NCBI GenBank assembly: GCA_026195895.1
Contig: JAPHRO010000015.1
Coordinates: 1 to 64,000, forward strand
Length of the DNA stretch: 64,000 nt
Reading direction: 5' to 3'
From: Gammaproteobacteria bacterium
GTDB lineage: Bacteria; Pseudomonadota; Gammaproteobacteria; SZUA-229
The position numbers and the translations under genes are program-made. Shown one piece after another: positions 26,504 to 35,267 of the stretch; the stretch's first letter is position 1, and the number at the start of each line of letters is the position of its first letter. The notes under the pieces are model-generated. The model had not been told where the DNA came from. It searched no databases and was given only the letters and a program-made list of their open reading frames with translations.

Positions 26504-26941
26504 ATGAGTCTGTCTGATCCGGTAAGAGAGTTTGAAGGTCAATTAAGCCGATCTGAAAACCAGAGTATTATTGAATTTTTAAAACTGCATCAACCATCAG
26601 CACATTCTGATATTGTTCAATTGCTGGTGAAATCTACAGAAGAATTGCCGGATATTAAATTTTATTGTCCAGATACGGATAATCATGCCTATTATCTTGT
26701 GCACACCAAAGAAGGCGTGATGTTTGGTGCTGCTATTGGACTCAGTGCTTTAATGTATCGCCTGCCAAAACAGGCGGTATCGGGTGCTCTGGTAAAAGGC
26801 GGCGAAATTATTAAAGAAATTGGCAACGAATGGGTGAGTTTCAATCCATTCTGGCCCGAAGAAGAAAATAAAAATCTGCTGCAGGAAATGCAACACTGGT
26901 GCAAACTGGCTTACCATCACGCGGCTTCATTTGATAAATAG
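26504..26941 (+). CDS. Soluble protein of unknown function
   Basis: 145 residues from ATG 26504, with AGGAG nine bases upstream. Mixed alpha/beta, with YYLVHTKEGVMFGAAIGLSA and EWVSFNPFWPEEENK as the most distinctive runs. No membrane helix and no recognised domain. It lies between purK and a small membrane-protein gene on the same strand, 31 bases from the latter, so the two may be cotranscribed. Confidence 0.65.
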   Translation: MSLSDPVREFEGQLSRSENQSIIEFLKLHQPSAHSDIVQLLVKSTEELPDIKFYCPDTDNHAYYLVHTKEGVMFGAAIGLSALMYRLPKQAVSGALVKGGEIIKEIGNEWVSFNPFWPEEENKNLLQEMQHWCKLAYHHAASFDK

Positions 26942-26972
26942 ATTTTAACAGCGGATTAACCTGAGATTTCCT

Positions 26973-27470
26973 ATGCCCACAGCTATGCGCTTTTACAGGA
27001 TTTGCGCCATCCTTGGTACGCTCATTATTTTTTCAGTCGTTAGCCTGTCCTGGCTTCGTATAAATCAATTCGAAGAAAATGTGTCCATTATTTTTGAAGG
27101 TATCGTAACTTCAAATCTTGAAATCGATGGTTTAAAACAGGAAATGCAGCACATAGACAAAGTATTGCAAATGTCTAGTGAGCAGAAAAATAATAAAGAT
27201 GTTATTGCTGTAGATGAGATCGCGTACACTGATTATGAGGTTGAGCGATTAAAAAATGATAAGAGCAACATCCTGCTGCATATAAAAGAAAAAGAATTAG
27301 ATTTAGTTGCCAGCACAAGCCAGAAACGGCATGTTATGAATGAAGTGCGCATATTGTTTGTTATAAGTTTGTTGTTTCTTGTGCTTGGGACATTGCTGGC
27401 AGCATTTGGTTATCTTGCCTGGTATTTCAGATTTGAATTATTTGAAGATCGCAGAAAAAAACCTCGTTAG
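26973..27470 (+). CDS. Two-helix membrane protein with periplasmic coiled coil, function unknown
   Basis: 165 residues. A transmembrane helix near the N-terminus (FYRICAILGTLIIFSVVSLS) and one near the C-terminus (RILFVISLLFLVLGTLLAAF) bracket about 90 residues of charged, coiled-coil-like sequence (QEMQHIDKVLQMSSEQKNNK...). The ends, basic RRKKPR at the C-terminus, are probably cytoplasmic. No domain recognised. AT-rich codon use is like the flanking genes. Confidence 0.65.
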   Translation: MPTAMRFYRICAILGTLIIFSVVSLSWLRINQFEENVSIIFEGIVTSNLEIDGLKQEMQHIDKVLQMSSEQKNNKDVIAVDEIAYTDYEVERLKNDKSNILLHIKEKELDLVASTSQKRHVMNEVRILFVISLLFLVLGTLLAAFGYLAWYFRFELFEDRRKKPR

Positions 27471-27662
27471 ATTTTTATTATCCAGCAAAAGCTGTAATGA
27501 TTGTCTGTCTTTAACAGATATATTGTGGCTCTAATTTGTTACAGAATACAAAAATTAAGCAGAAAAAAGACGTGATTTATTCAATAGCGGCCTTTCAAAA
27601 TATCACTGCCAATAAATAGAGTAAAGATATTTTTATTTAAATTAAAAAATTATTTTAATTTC

Positions 27663-27691
27663 TTGACGCTGCAGTTTTAATCCACTATAAC
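27663..27691 (+). promoter_or_regulatory. Sigma-70 promoter of the phoH-like gene
   Basis: TTGACG (27663-27668) and TATAAC (27686-27691) are separated by exactly 17 bases, a near-consensus pair. Transcription would start near 27698, only about ten bases before the leader ATG at 27708. Confidence 0.7.
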
Positions 27692-27707
27692 TTTTTCAAA
27701 CCACAAA

Positions 27708-27734
27708 ATGAAAAGGAGGTGGTCTCCGCCATAA
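27708..27734 (+). promoter_or_regulatory. Possible eight-codon leader peptide / Shine-Dalgarno-like element ahead of phoH
   Basis: ATG AAA AGG AGG TGG TCT CCG CCA TAA encodes MKRRWSPP. Its first codons form AAGGAGGTGGTC, which matches the full complement of the 16S rRNA 3' end at 11 of 12 bases. The tandem AGG Arg codons and the strong rRNA complementarity could stall or sequester ribosomes. GGAG and CTCC within it also form a small hairpin. No downstream start is placed to use it as a normal ribosome-binding site. The regulatory role is inference. Confidence 0.35.
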
Positions 27735-27790
27735 AACATCGGTAATACATCACTTAATATTGTTTGTTAAATATTTAAAAAGGTATTCGT

Positions 27791-28540
27791 ATGGCTAGAA
27801 GATCCGCTGCACAGAAAAGAGCTCAACGACAGGCCCGCAAGCGAGGGTCGGCTGATTCCGTTGTCGTTGATATAAACTCACATAATCCTTACATCGAAGC
27901 ACATATTACTCCCAAAGCTGCTCCGCCCCTACAGGCAAAAAATCAATCACAGGGTCAATATATTGCAGCAATAAAAGCGCATAAACTAACCTTTGGTACT
28001 GGGCCTGCGGGTACAGGAAAAAGTTATTGTGCTGGTGCAATTGCTGCAGAAGAGCTGGAAAGTCGACGTATAGATAAAATTGTTATATCGCGACCGGCAG
28101 TAGAAGCCGGGGAAAATATGGGATTTTTGCCCGGTGATTTGCAGGAAAAATTTGATCCTTATTTTGATGCTTTTCGTGATTGCCTGAATGATCGACTAGG
28201 TAAAGGTGTCGTTGATTGTGGATTAAAAAATGGTCGCATCGTTGTATCGCCGCTGGCCTATTTACGGGGTAAAACATTTAACAATTCCTTTGTTGTACTG
28301 GACGAAGCGCAAAATTGTACTCGCGGACAGTTAAAAATGTTTTTAACCCGTATCGGTGAAAATTGCAGGGTCGTTGTGAATGGTGACATCAAACAGTCGG
28401 ATATTGGTAATCAGTCTGGCTTACAGGATGCTATTGACAGACTGGGTGATCTTGATTCAGTATACGTTCACCAGTTTGAACATAACGATATTGTTCGTAG
28501 CGGTTTGGTAAAAGATATTATACAGCGCTACGAATTTTAG
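27791..28540 (+). CDS. PhoH-like ATPase
   Basis: 249-residue P-loop protein of the PhoH family. The basic N-terminus (ARRSAAQKRAQRQARKRGS) suggests nucleic-acid contact. Walker A is GTGPAGTGKSYCAG (about residues 69-82), KIVISRPAVEAGENMGFLPG follows, Walker B is SFVVLDEAQNCTRGQ (about 167-181), and VVNGDIKQSDIGNQSGLQ is the sensor region. The compact form without a PIN or KH domain resembles phage-type PhoH and the C-terminal helicase half of larger PhoH proteins, implicated in RNA metabolism. AAAAAGG lies just upstream of the start. Confidence 0.9.
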   Translation: MARRSAAQKRAQRQARKRGSADSVVVDINSHNPYIEAHITPKAAPPLQAKNQSQGQYIAAIKAHKLTFGTGPAGTGKSYCAGAIAAEELESRRIDKIVISRPAVEAGENMGFLPGDLQEKFDPYFDAFRDCLNDRLGKGVVDCGLKNGRIVVSPLAYLRGKTFNNSFVVLDEAQNCTRGQLKMFLTRIGENCRVVVNGDIKQSDIGNQSGLQDAIDRLGDLDSVYVHQFEHNDIVRSGLVKDIIQRYEF

Positions 28541-28613
28541 AATCATACTGATCAGAAAAGGTTTAATGATCAGTTAATCGGATAACAATAATAAACCAGT
28601 GTTTTATTATTGC

Positions 28614-28637
28614 AAGGGCGCTTCGGCGTCCTTTTTT
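28614..28637 (+). terminator. Rho-independent terminator after phoH
   Basis: AAGGGCGC (28614-28621) pairs with GCGTCCTT (28626-28633) across a stable TTCG tetraloop, with one G-T pair, and is followed by a T run to 28637. It separates phoH from greB. Confidence 0.9.
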
Positions 28638-28667
28638 CTTTTAAACCAAAAAATATTTTAAAAAATT

Positions 28668-29189
28668 ATGGGTAGATATCGGCCGCCAGCTCCCAGCAGC
28701 TCCAGTTATATTACCGCAGATGGTAAAGCTCGACTGGATCAGGAACTGGATGTTTTATGGAACCAAAGACGCCCGGAAGTCGTGAAGGCATTATCGGCCG
28801 CCGCTGCTGAAGGTGATCGCTCTGAAAATGCTGAATACATTTATCGAAAGAAAGAGCTGGGGGAGATTGATCGCCGTGTTCGCTACCTGTCCAGGCGGGT
28901 GGATGAATTAAAAGTTGTCGATACGCATCAAGATGACAAGTCAAAGATATATTTTGGTGCCTGGGTTGAACTGGAAGATGAACATGGTGAAATGCTTCGC
29001 TACCGCATCGTTGGCCCGGATGAGTTTGATTCGAGCAGAGGGTATATCAGTATGGATTCTCCGATGGCTAACGCGTTGATGCGAAAAATGGCGGGCGATG
29101 ATGTAACGGTAAGTAGTCCCAGTGGAGAATTTGTTTATAACATAGTCGAAGTTAGGTACATGCCTTTTGAAGATGATAATTCAGCATAG
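28668..29189 (+). CDS. greB: Transcription elongation factor GreB
   Basis: Rescues backtracked RNA polymerase by stimulating transcript cleavage through the secondary channel. 173 residues. The N-terminal coiled-coil hairpin carries the acidic tip in [17 protein letters not shown] (about 46-62), the form specific to GreB rather than GreA. The C-terminal FKBP-like domain contains [11 protein letters not shown] and [12 protein letters not shown]. No obvious ribosome-binding site precedes ATG 28668, only an A/T run. Confidence 0.94.
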   Translation: MGRYRPPAPSSSSYITADGKARLDQELDVLWNQRRPEVVKALSAAAAEGDRSENAEYIYRKKELGEIDRRVRYLSRRVDELKVVDTHQDDKSKIYFGAWVELEDEHGEMLRYRIVGPDEFDSSRGYISMDSPMANALMRKMAGDDVTVSSPSGEFVYNIVEVRYMPFEDDNSA

Positions 29190-29260
29190 TCAGAAAATTC
29201 CAGATTTGGATTAAAGTTTGAAATGCTAGTGACGCTATAGTGTAAAAGAGCGCTCGGATA

Positions 29261-30130
29261 TTGAAAAATAAAACCATGATTTGTCGCCTTCTATCTATAT
29301 TAATATGTGTACTAGTATCATCCCTGGCAACGGCTAGCCAACGCTATCAGGCATCGCTTGAACAATCTCAATGGCAGTTGAAAACTTCGCCTGTCCGCTG
29401 TGAGCTAGTGCACCCCATACCACGCTACGGACAGGGCCTGTTCGTCCATTCTGCCGGGGGCGAGCTGGCCTTTGAGATTCATGTCTTACAGCCATCAATG
29501 CGAGATAGTGCTGCCAGTGTTTTATCCGTGCCGCCGTTCTGGAAGCCGGGCAATGAAGTTGAGCTAGGGCAATTGTCGATCTTTAAAGGCGATATGCCAA
29601 TTTATATGAGCCAGGATATGGCGCTTAAAATGCTATATGAGCTGGACAAGGGCATGATGCCGACCTTTCAGTATAAAGACTGGGCGACGCAGGAAGATGA
29701 TGTTTCAGTGGTGCTGTCTTCAGCCAATTTTTACGATGCCTTGCCTCAATTTCAGCAATGTATCAGCCAGCTACTGCCCTACAATATCGATCAGGCCAGT
29801 GACGCGATTATTCACTTCAGTAAGAACAAATTTCGTCTGAATGGACGAGCCAGGCAGTCGCTGGATGAAATAGCCATGTTTGCGATCAATTATCCTGAGA
29901 GTCGGATCAAGATTGAAGGCCATGCAGATAGTCGTGGTACTCGCAGATATAATCGCAGTCTGTCTCTGCGTCGAGCACAGACCATGCAGCAGTATCTGGT
30001 CAATAAGGGGGTGAAACCCCATCAGATCAGTATTTCTGGCAAGGGTGAACGCTATCCCGTAGCTAGTAACTGGACCCCTGATGGTCGCGCAAAAAATCGC
30101 CGGGTAATCGTTTCCATCAGTCGTCACTGA
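29261..30130 (+). CDS. motY: MotY-type sodium-driven flagellar motor protein (OmpA-family C-terminus)
   Basis: Periplasmic T-ring component that anchors stators of polar Na+-type flagella to peptidoglycan. 289 residues counted from TTG 29261 (MKNKTMICRLL); ATG 29276 is an alternative. A signal peptide ends SLATA. The N-terminal domain opens RYQASLEQSQWQLKTSPVRC and HPIPRYGQGLF, as in Vibrio MotY. The C-terminal OmpA-like peptidoglycan-binding domain has IKIEGHADSRGTRRYNRSLS and GKGERYPVASN. No motX or other flagellar gene is in the window, so the flagellar role rests on family membership. Confidence 0.88.
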   Translation: MKNKTMICRLLSILICVLVSSLATASQRYQASLEQSQWQLKTSPVRCELVHPIPRYGQGLFVHSAGGELAFEIHVLQPSMRDSAASVLSVPPFWKPGNEVELGQLSIFKGDMPIYMSQDMALKMLYELDKGMMPTFQYKDWATQEDDVSVVLSSANFYDALPQFQQCISQLLPYNIDQASDAIIHFSKNKFRLNGRARQSLDEIAMFAINYPESRIKIEGHADSRGTRRYNRSLSLRRAQTMQQYLVNKGVKPHQISISGKGERYPVASNWTPDGRAKNRRVIVSISRH

Positions 30131-30239
30131 TTTTAGTGGCCTTTAAAATAAGCTCTTTTCTCCGGTTACCGGGTTGTTCCTGTGCTGAACATTCAGCAAA
30201 TGCTGATTTTTAGAACTGCCCTCCAGGCGCAAGCTCCGG

Positions 30240-30245
30240 TATAAT
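30240..30245 (+). promoter_or_regulatory. Probable -10 element of argG
   Basis: TATAAT 42 bases before the argG start; the -35 region is weak, which suits an activated or repressed promoter. About 40 bases further upstream GCTGAA-CA-TTCAGC (30184-30197) is a perfect inverted repeat, but its spacing does not fit the ArgR box (TGAATnnnnATTCA). Confidence 0.45.
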
Positions 30246-30286
30246 GCGCAGCCCAGATTATTCTCGAAATTCACCGGAGCATGTGC

Positions 30287-31501
30287 ATGTCCAAGGTCAA
30301 CAAAGTCGTACTCGCCTATTCTGGCGGTCTTGATACCTCCATTATTCTCAAATGGCTGGAAGATACCTACGGTTGTGAAGTAGTTACTTTTACGGCAGAT
30401 ATTGGCCAGGGTGAAGAAGTCGAGCCGGCGCGAGCCAAGGCACAGGCTATGGGTATTAAAGAAATCTATATCGAGGATCTGCGTGAAGAGTTTGTGCGCG
30501 ACTATGTGTTCCCGATGTTCCGGGCCAATGCCATTTATGAAGGCGAGTACCTGCTGGGTACTTCTATTGCCCGTCCGCTGATTGCGAAACGTCTGATCGA
30601 AATTGCCAATGAAACCGGTGCTGATGCTATTTCCCATGGCGCCACCGGCAAAGGCAATGACCAGGTGCGGTTCGAATTGGGGGCTTATGCATTGAAACCC
30701 GGCGTACAGGTGATTGCACCCTGGCGTGAATGGGATCTGAATTCCCGGGAAAAACTCATGGCCTATGCTGAAGAGCATGGCATTGACGTGGACTTTGCCA
30801 AAAACAGTAAAAAATCACCCTATTCGATGGATGCCAATCTACTACATATCTCCTATGAAGGCGGCATTCTGGAAGATCCGTGGGCCGAAGCAGAGGATGA
30901 CATGTGGCGCTGGTCCGTTTCGCCGGAAGCCGCACCGGATAAGCCGACCTATGTAGAGCTGAGTTATGAAAAGGGTGACATTGTTGCCATCGATGGTCAG
31001 CGTATGACACCGGCCGAAGTGCTGACGCAGTTGAACAAACTGGGTGGTGAGAATGGTATCGGTCGTCTCGATATTGTAGAGAATCGTTATGTGGGTATGA
31101 AATCACGGGGCTGTTATGAAACCCCCGGCGGTACCATTATGCTGAAAGCACATCGTGCCATGGAGTCGTTGACGCTGGACCGTGAAGTGGCCCACCTGAA
31201 AGACTCCCTGATGCCGAAATACGCTGAACTAATATACAACGGCTACTGGTGGAGTCCGGAACGCGAAATGCTGCAGGAAATGATTGATGCGTCACAGCAA
31301 AACGTCAATGGTGAGGTGCGCATTAAGTTGTATAAAGGGGCTGTAACCGCGGTTGGTCGCCGTTCGGCAACCGATTCACTGTTCGATGAGAAAATTGCTA
31401 CTTTCGAGGATGATGAAGGTGCCTACAATCAGCAGGATGCGGAAGGCTTTATTAAATTGAATGCCCTGCGCTTACGGATTCAGGCACAACGCCGCAAGTA
31501 G
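30287..31501 (+). CDS. argG: Argininosuccinate synthase
   Basis: ATP-dependent condensation of citrulline and aspartate in arginine synthesis. 404 residues. ATG 30287 is chosen because GGAG (30276-30279) is seven bases upstream, whereas the in-frame ATG 30281 is only one base from it. The P-loop [18 protein letters not shown] opens the N-terminal nucleotide domain. [17 protein letters not shown] and [17 protein letters not shown] are family signatures. Followed by a terminator. Confidence 0.97.
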   Translation: MSKVNKVVLAYSGGLDTSIILKWLEDTYGCEVVTFTADIGQGEEVEPARAKAQAMGIKEIYIEDLREEFVRDYVFPMFRANAIYEGEYLLGTSIARPLIAKRLIEIANETGADAISHGATGKGNDQVRFELGAYALKPGVQVIAPWREWDLNSREKLMAYAEEHGIDVDFAKNSKKSPYSMDANLLHISYEGGILEDPWAEAEDDMWRWSVSPEAAPDKPTYVELSYEKGDIVAIDGQRMTPAEVLTQLNKLGGENGIGRLDIVENRYVGMKSRGCYETPGGTIMLKAHRAMESLTLDREVAHLKDSLMPKYAELIYNGYWWSPEREMLQEMIDASQQNVNGEVRIKLYKGAVTAVGRRSATDSLFDEKIATFEDDEGAYNQQDAEGFIKLNALRLRIQAQRRK

Positions 31502-31547
31502 CTGAAAACAAATCTCCCTGCAGTTAACGCTGCGCGGGAAATCATTC

Positions 31548-31579
31548 AGGCCCGCCAGGTTTCTGGTGGGCCTTTCTTT
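31548..31579 (+). terminator. Rho-independent terminator after argG
   Basis: AGGCCCGCCAG (31548-31558) pairs with CTGGTGGGCCT (31563-31573), with one G-T pair, around GTTT, followed by TTCTTTT. Confidence 0.9.
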
Positions 31580-31734
31580 TGCTAGCTGTTTTTCCTCAGA
31601 TTTCTCCCGTTTTTATTTTAATCTAACCACGTCGGTTGAAATTATTTGCTGCAGTTAACCTGTACGGGGGATTTTATCCCGGCGTCCAGGTTTTATAATT
31701 TAGTATAAATGAATATACCAATTGATAAATCGAT

Positions 31735-32130
31735 ATGAAAAATACACTAATAAGTACTTTGGCGGGACTGGTTTCATTACTGATTCTATCCACAGCCGCA
31801 GAAGCCAATCTGCTGGCTGATGATGCAGCGGCTTATAATATGAATCAGCAGATAGCCTGGACGAGTTCGCCTGCTGATGAGTATCTGAATCACGATAATT
31901 TTTTTCAGCTATCACATACAGATGAAATATCTGGCCTATGGTCATTTGATATGTTGACGGCCGGATCGCATGACACCCTGAGTGGTGTTAGTTTTTTCTC
32001 GGCTGCTTTATCGGAAACAAATATGGCCAGGGTGCCAGTACCTACGGCAGCCTGGTTATTTGCCTCGGGCTTGATTGGGCTGATTGGTATTTCCAGAAGA
32101 AAGAGCAAACCAGGGCAAAGTCGGGCATAA
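31735..32130 (+). CDS. Small VPLPA/PEP-CTERM-type sorting-signal protein
   Basis: 131-residue exported protein. The Sec signal peptide is MKNTLISTLAGLVSLL to about residue 24 (AEA). The middle 75 residues are acidic, Ser/Asn-rich and unlike any known domain. The C-terminus has the tripartite exosortase signal: motif VPVPTAAW, a hydrophobic helix (LFASGLIGLIGI) and a basic end (SRRKSKPG). Such proteins are processed by an EpsH-type exosortase and often end in exopolysaccharide or biofilm matrix. No exosortase gene is in this window; the nearest sugar-nucleotide gene is the epimerase at 23.7 kb. Confidence 0.8.
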   Translation: MKNTLISTLAGLVSLLILSTAAEANLLADDAAAYNMNQQIAWTSSPADEYLNHDNFFQLSHTDEISGLWSFDMLTAGSHDTLSGVSFFSAALSETNMARVPVPTAAWLFASGLIGLIGISRRKSKPGQSRA

Positions 32131-32161
32131 AAAAATAGCAGCTTAGAGCTGCTATTTTTTT
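32129..32161. terminator. Bidirectional terminator between the VPLPA protein and thrC
   Basis: AAAAAAATAGCAGCT (32129-32143) and AGCTGCTATTTTTTT (32147-32161) are perfect complements around a TAG loop. With A and T tracts on both sides it can stop transcription from either convergent gene. It begins within the stop codon of the upstream gene. Confidence 0.92.
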
Positions 32162-32200
32162 ATGGCTCAAGTTTTTCTGTAAACAGAAATTTCTGAGACC

Positions 32201-33670
32201 TTATAAAAAAGCCAGAATCTCTGCTTCGATATTTTCTTTCTCAATAATGGATTTCTGTGCGATATCTTTATCAAACAGCGCACTAATAATGACAGGAATT
32301 TCAATATTCGCTTCTTTGGCAATGGATTGCAGCGCATCAATATCGTGCGCGTCTACCTCACCGGTTAGTGCATTGGCGATAACGGGTGAAAACTTGGTCC
32401 ATTCTGCAGTTGAATAAACAATTGTTTTTAAGGCTTTGTCTCGGCAAGTATCGTATGCCTTGAAGCAGGTCGCGGTATGCGGGTCCATCAGGTAGCCTTT
32501 GGCAAAGGTGTTTTTGATATATTTTTTACCTTCATCATCGTCGCAGAAATCAGCCGCAAAAATAGCCTGTAACTGTGCCAGCTCTGTTGGCGTTAATTCA
32601 TAATATTTTTCATTATCCAGTTGCAGCATCAAGTCTCTGGTGCGTTCGGAACCAAATAAATCAAATAACACGCGTTCTATATTGGATGATTTTAATATAT
32701 CCATAGCGGGTGAGGTGGTGGCAACAACTGATAGCTGGCGCAGGTCATACTTGCCGGTATTAATAAATTGAGTGAGTATATTATTGCGATTCGATGCGAT
32801 AAGAATTTTTTCGACTGGCAGGCACATTTTCATGGCGTAGTATCCGCCCAGCGCATTGCCGAAGTTGCCGCTGGGAACATTCAGGTATACCTTGTCACCC
32901 AGTTCAATGGCGTTTTGTCTGACCAGTTCCAGGTAGGAATGAATGTGATAAATAATCTGGAAAATTATGCGACCAAAGTTAACCGAATTGGCAGCAGACA
33001 AATGAATGTTTTTTTCTTTTAACCTGGCTTTGAAGGTGGCGGAACCGAGTAAACGTTTCAGAGCGTTCTGAGCATCGTCAAAATCACCTTTGATGCCAAT
33101 GACTTTTAAGTTGGCCGCATCTTCTGTCACCATCTGTAAACGTTGCACATCGGATGTGCCGCCGTCAGGATACATGCAGGCAACCTGAACATTATCGCGA
33201 TTCTTAAAGGTTTCCAGTGCCGCAGGCCCGGTATCACCAGAGGTGGCGGCCAGGATTAAATAGTTTTCCTGACGTTTTTGAGCCATTGCCGATAAGATCA
33301 CACCAAAGGGCTGCAGCGCCATGTCTTTAAACGCTCGCGTCGGGCCATGGTAAAGCTCACTGACATATAAATCGTCATCCACTTTAGTCACAGGAACGGG
33401 ATTGCTGCTGTCGTCGAATGCATCGTACAGGCTCAGCGCTTTATCGATGACCGCCTGATCAATGTCGATTTCGAAAGCGCCAAGTATGGCCCTGGCGAGT
33501 GTTTTGTAATTTGAATTTAGATGTTGTTGAAGAAAATCGATACCCAGATCTGGCAGATGCTCAGGTGAATAAATGCCGCCATATGATGAGATGGGGGCGA
33601 GAATTGCCTCAGAAAAACTGACTTTTTCAGGATGCTGGCCGTCATTGCCGCGGGTTTCGATAAAATTCAT
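32201..33670 (-). CDS. thrC: Threonine synthase
   Basis: PLP enzyme converting O-phosphohomoserine to threonine. 489 residues from ATG 33670 (MNFIETRG), with GGA a few bases upstream; an in-frame upstream start is less likely. The PLP lysine is in GPTRAFKDMALQPFG (about 105-119). AATSGDTGPAALE and PSGNFGNALGGYYAMKM form the phosphate and cofactor pocket. The long form with the C-terminal extra domain is typical of gammaproteobacteria. Monocistronic here, without thrA or thrB nearby. Confidence 0.95.
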   Translation of the reverse strand: MNFIETRGNDGQHPEKVSFSEAILAPISSYGGIYSPEHLPDLGIDFLQQHLNSNYKTLARAILGAFEIDIDQAVIDKALSLYDAFDDSSNPVPVTKVDDDLYVSELYHGPTRAFKDMALQPFGVILSAMAQKRQENYLILAATSGDTGPAALETFKNRDNVQVACMYPDGGTSDVQRLQMVTEDAANLKVIGIKGDFDDAQNALKRLLGSATFKARLKEKNIHLSAANSVNFGRIIFQIIYHIHSYLELVRQNAIELGDKVYLNVPSGNFGNALGGYYAMKMCLPVEKILIASNRNNILTQFINTGKYDLRQLSVVATTSPAMDILKSSNIERVLFDLFGSERTRDLMLQLDNEKYYELTPTELAQLQAIFAADFCDDDEGKKYIKNTFAKGYLMDPHTATCFKAYDTCRDKALKTIVYSTAEWTKFSPVIANALTGEVDAHDIDALQSIAKEANIEIPVIISALFDKDIAQKSIIEKENIEAEILAFL

Positions 33671-33755
33671 TATTGGTCCAAAGATTAATTCTGGCAAAAG
33701 TTGCCCAAAACAGGCTGGGATTATATCGAATTAGCGCCCGCTCTTCCTTAGAATT

Positions 33756-35117
33756 TTACAGCAGGAAAACGGTTGCCAGACCAAGGAAGGCCAGCAGGCC
33801 GACAATATCGGTAATGGTGGTCAGGATGACGCTGCCGGCAATGGCCGGGTCAATACCCAGCTTGCGCAACATAATTGGAATGATGACGCCCGAGCTGGCG
33901 GCAAACACCAGATTGATTATTAATGCAGCGGCAATTACCAGGCCGATGGAAAAATCATTAAACCAGAGTGTGGCAATGGCGGCGACGACGACAGCCCACA
34001 GCGCGCCGTTAAGCAGGCTGACGATAACTTCCTTATTGAATATCCAGCGTCGATTGCTGCGGCTCACCTGGCCCAGCGCCAGGCCACGAATCACCAGGGT
34101 AATAGTCTGGCTGCCGGCAATGCCGCCCATGCTGGCGACCACGTTCATTAAAATGGCCACGGTCACCACTTTTTCCAGCGTGGTTTCAAAATTACTCACC
34201 ACCCAGGAGGCCATGAATGCGGTAATCAGATTGATGCCCAGCCAGATGGCACGCCGCTGGCTGCTGGGAATGACGGGAGCAAACAGGTCTTCTTCATCGA
34301 TCAGGCCGGCCATACTCAATACCGAGTGATCGGCTTCATCACGGATAACATCAACCACGTCATCGATAGTGATTCGGCCGAGTAAAACATTGTTGCCATC
34401 AATGACCGGTGCGGAAATTAAATCCAGTGTCTCAAATAATTTTGCCACTTCATTGTCCTGCATATCCGATGGAATGGCTTCGCTTTCATTATCCATGATT
34501 TCTGCGACAGTTTTGCCGGGCTGATTAACCAGCAGTTGTGACAGCGGCAACATGCCGAGATAGTGATTTTCATGATCGACCACGATCAGGTTATCGGTTA
34601 GATCCGGGATGTCGCCAAGCAATCGCAGGTAACGTAACACCACATCGATTGTTACTTCGGGGCGCACGGTGATAGTGTCGGTATTCATCAAACCGCCGGC
34701 GCTGTCTTCCGGGAAAGACAAAACCGATTCCAGGTGTTTGCGGTGCTGGCTATCGAGGGAATGTAATACGCGATCAATGACGGCATCAGGCAACGACTGT
34801 ACGAAATCTGCCGAATCATCGACGGCCAGACCTTCCGCAACCGATACCAGTTCTTCTGGCGACATGTCCTTGATTAAATGGCTGCGGATTTCTTCGCCGA
34901 CATTGATCAGAACTTCACCTTCATTTTCCTTGCCAACCAGATCCCAGATGACTATGCGCTCTCGGGGTGGCAGGGATTCGAGTAAATGGGCTATTTCGGC
35001 TGGATGCAGGGCGTTGAGCATACCCTGGGCGTGATGTAATGTACCGGACTCCAGGGCTTCAGCCAGCACCTGCAGGTTCTGTTCGGTTTTTTCTGCAGTG
35101 TCTGTTGTTTCTGCCAT
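33756..35117 (-). CDS. mgtE: Magnesium transporter MgtE
   Basis: Mg2+-gated Mg2+ channel of the inner membrane. 453 residues: a superhelical N domain (to about residue 130, with LHPAEIAHLLESLPPRERI), two CBS domains (about 135-255, PEDSAGGLMNTDTITVRP) that sense Mg2+, a plug helix, and five transmembrane helices from about 285. The pore signature is in NVVASMGGIAGSQTITLVIRGLALG. It lies at the end of the ptsI gene run but is separated from it by 150 bases. Confidence 0.95.
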   Translation of the reverse strand: MAETTDTAEKTEQNLQVLAEALESGTLHHAQGMLNALHPAEIAHLLESLPPRERIVIWDLVGKENEGEVLINVGEEIRSHLIKDMSPEELVSVAEGLAVDDSADFVQSLPDAVIDRVLHSLDSQHRKHLESVLSFPEDSAGGLMNTDTITVRPEVTIDVVLRYLRLLGDIPDLTDNLIVVDHENHYLGMLPLSQLLVNQPGKTVAEIMDNESEAIPSDMQDNEVAKLFETLDLISAPVIDGNNVLLGRITIDDVVDVIRDEADHSVLSMAGLIDEEDLFAPVIPSSQRRAIWLGINLITAFMASWVVSNFETTLEKVVTVAILMNVVASMGGIAGSQTITLVIRGLALGQVSRSNRRWIFNKEVIVSLLNGALWAVVVAAIATLWFNDFSIGLVIAAALIINLVFAASSGVIIPIMLRKLGIDPAIAGSVILTTITDIVGLLAFLGLATVFLL

Positions 35118-35267
35118 TGGAGTGAGCCCGGAATTTATTGTTTTTACTGTCTCGGTTCAGTGCCGAGTTGACAGGTAGTTCAGTAACTTACGTTAACAAA
35201 ACAGATTTTACCTTAGTTTAGCAGGAAAGTGTCGACAGGGTTTTTATCGAAGGACTGAATAATGTGT

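Larger units (their letters stand above)
27471..27790. other. Intergenic, 320 bases, holding the phoH promoter and leader
   Basis: Very AT-rich. The right half carries a strong promoter (27663-27691), a possible eight-codon leader and a near-perfect anti-Shine-Dalgarno complement (27712-27723), and then the phoH ribosome-binding site. The left half shows no structure. Confidence 0.6.

Noticed and set aside
30184-30197. ARG box (ArgR operator) upstream of argG
   Set aside because: The inverted repeat GCTGAA-CA-TTCAGC has the wrong half-site spacing for ArgR.
31634-31649. Sigma-54 promoter before the VPLPA protein gene
   Set aside because: GG and GC doublets are 12 bases apart instead of 10 and the flanking consensus is poor.
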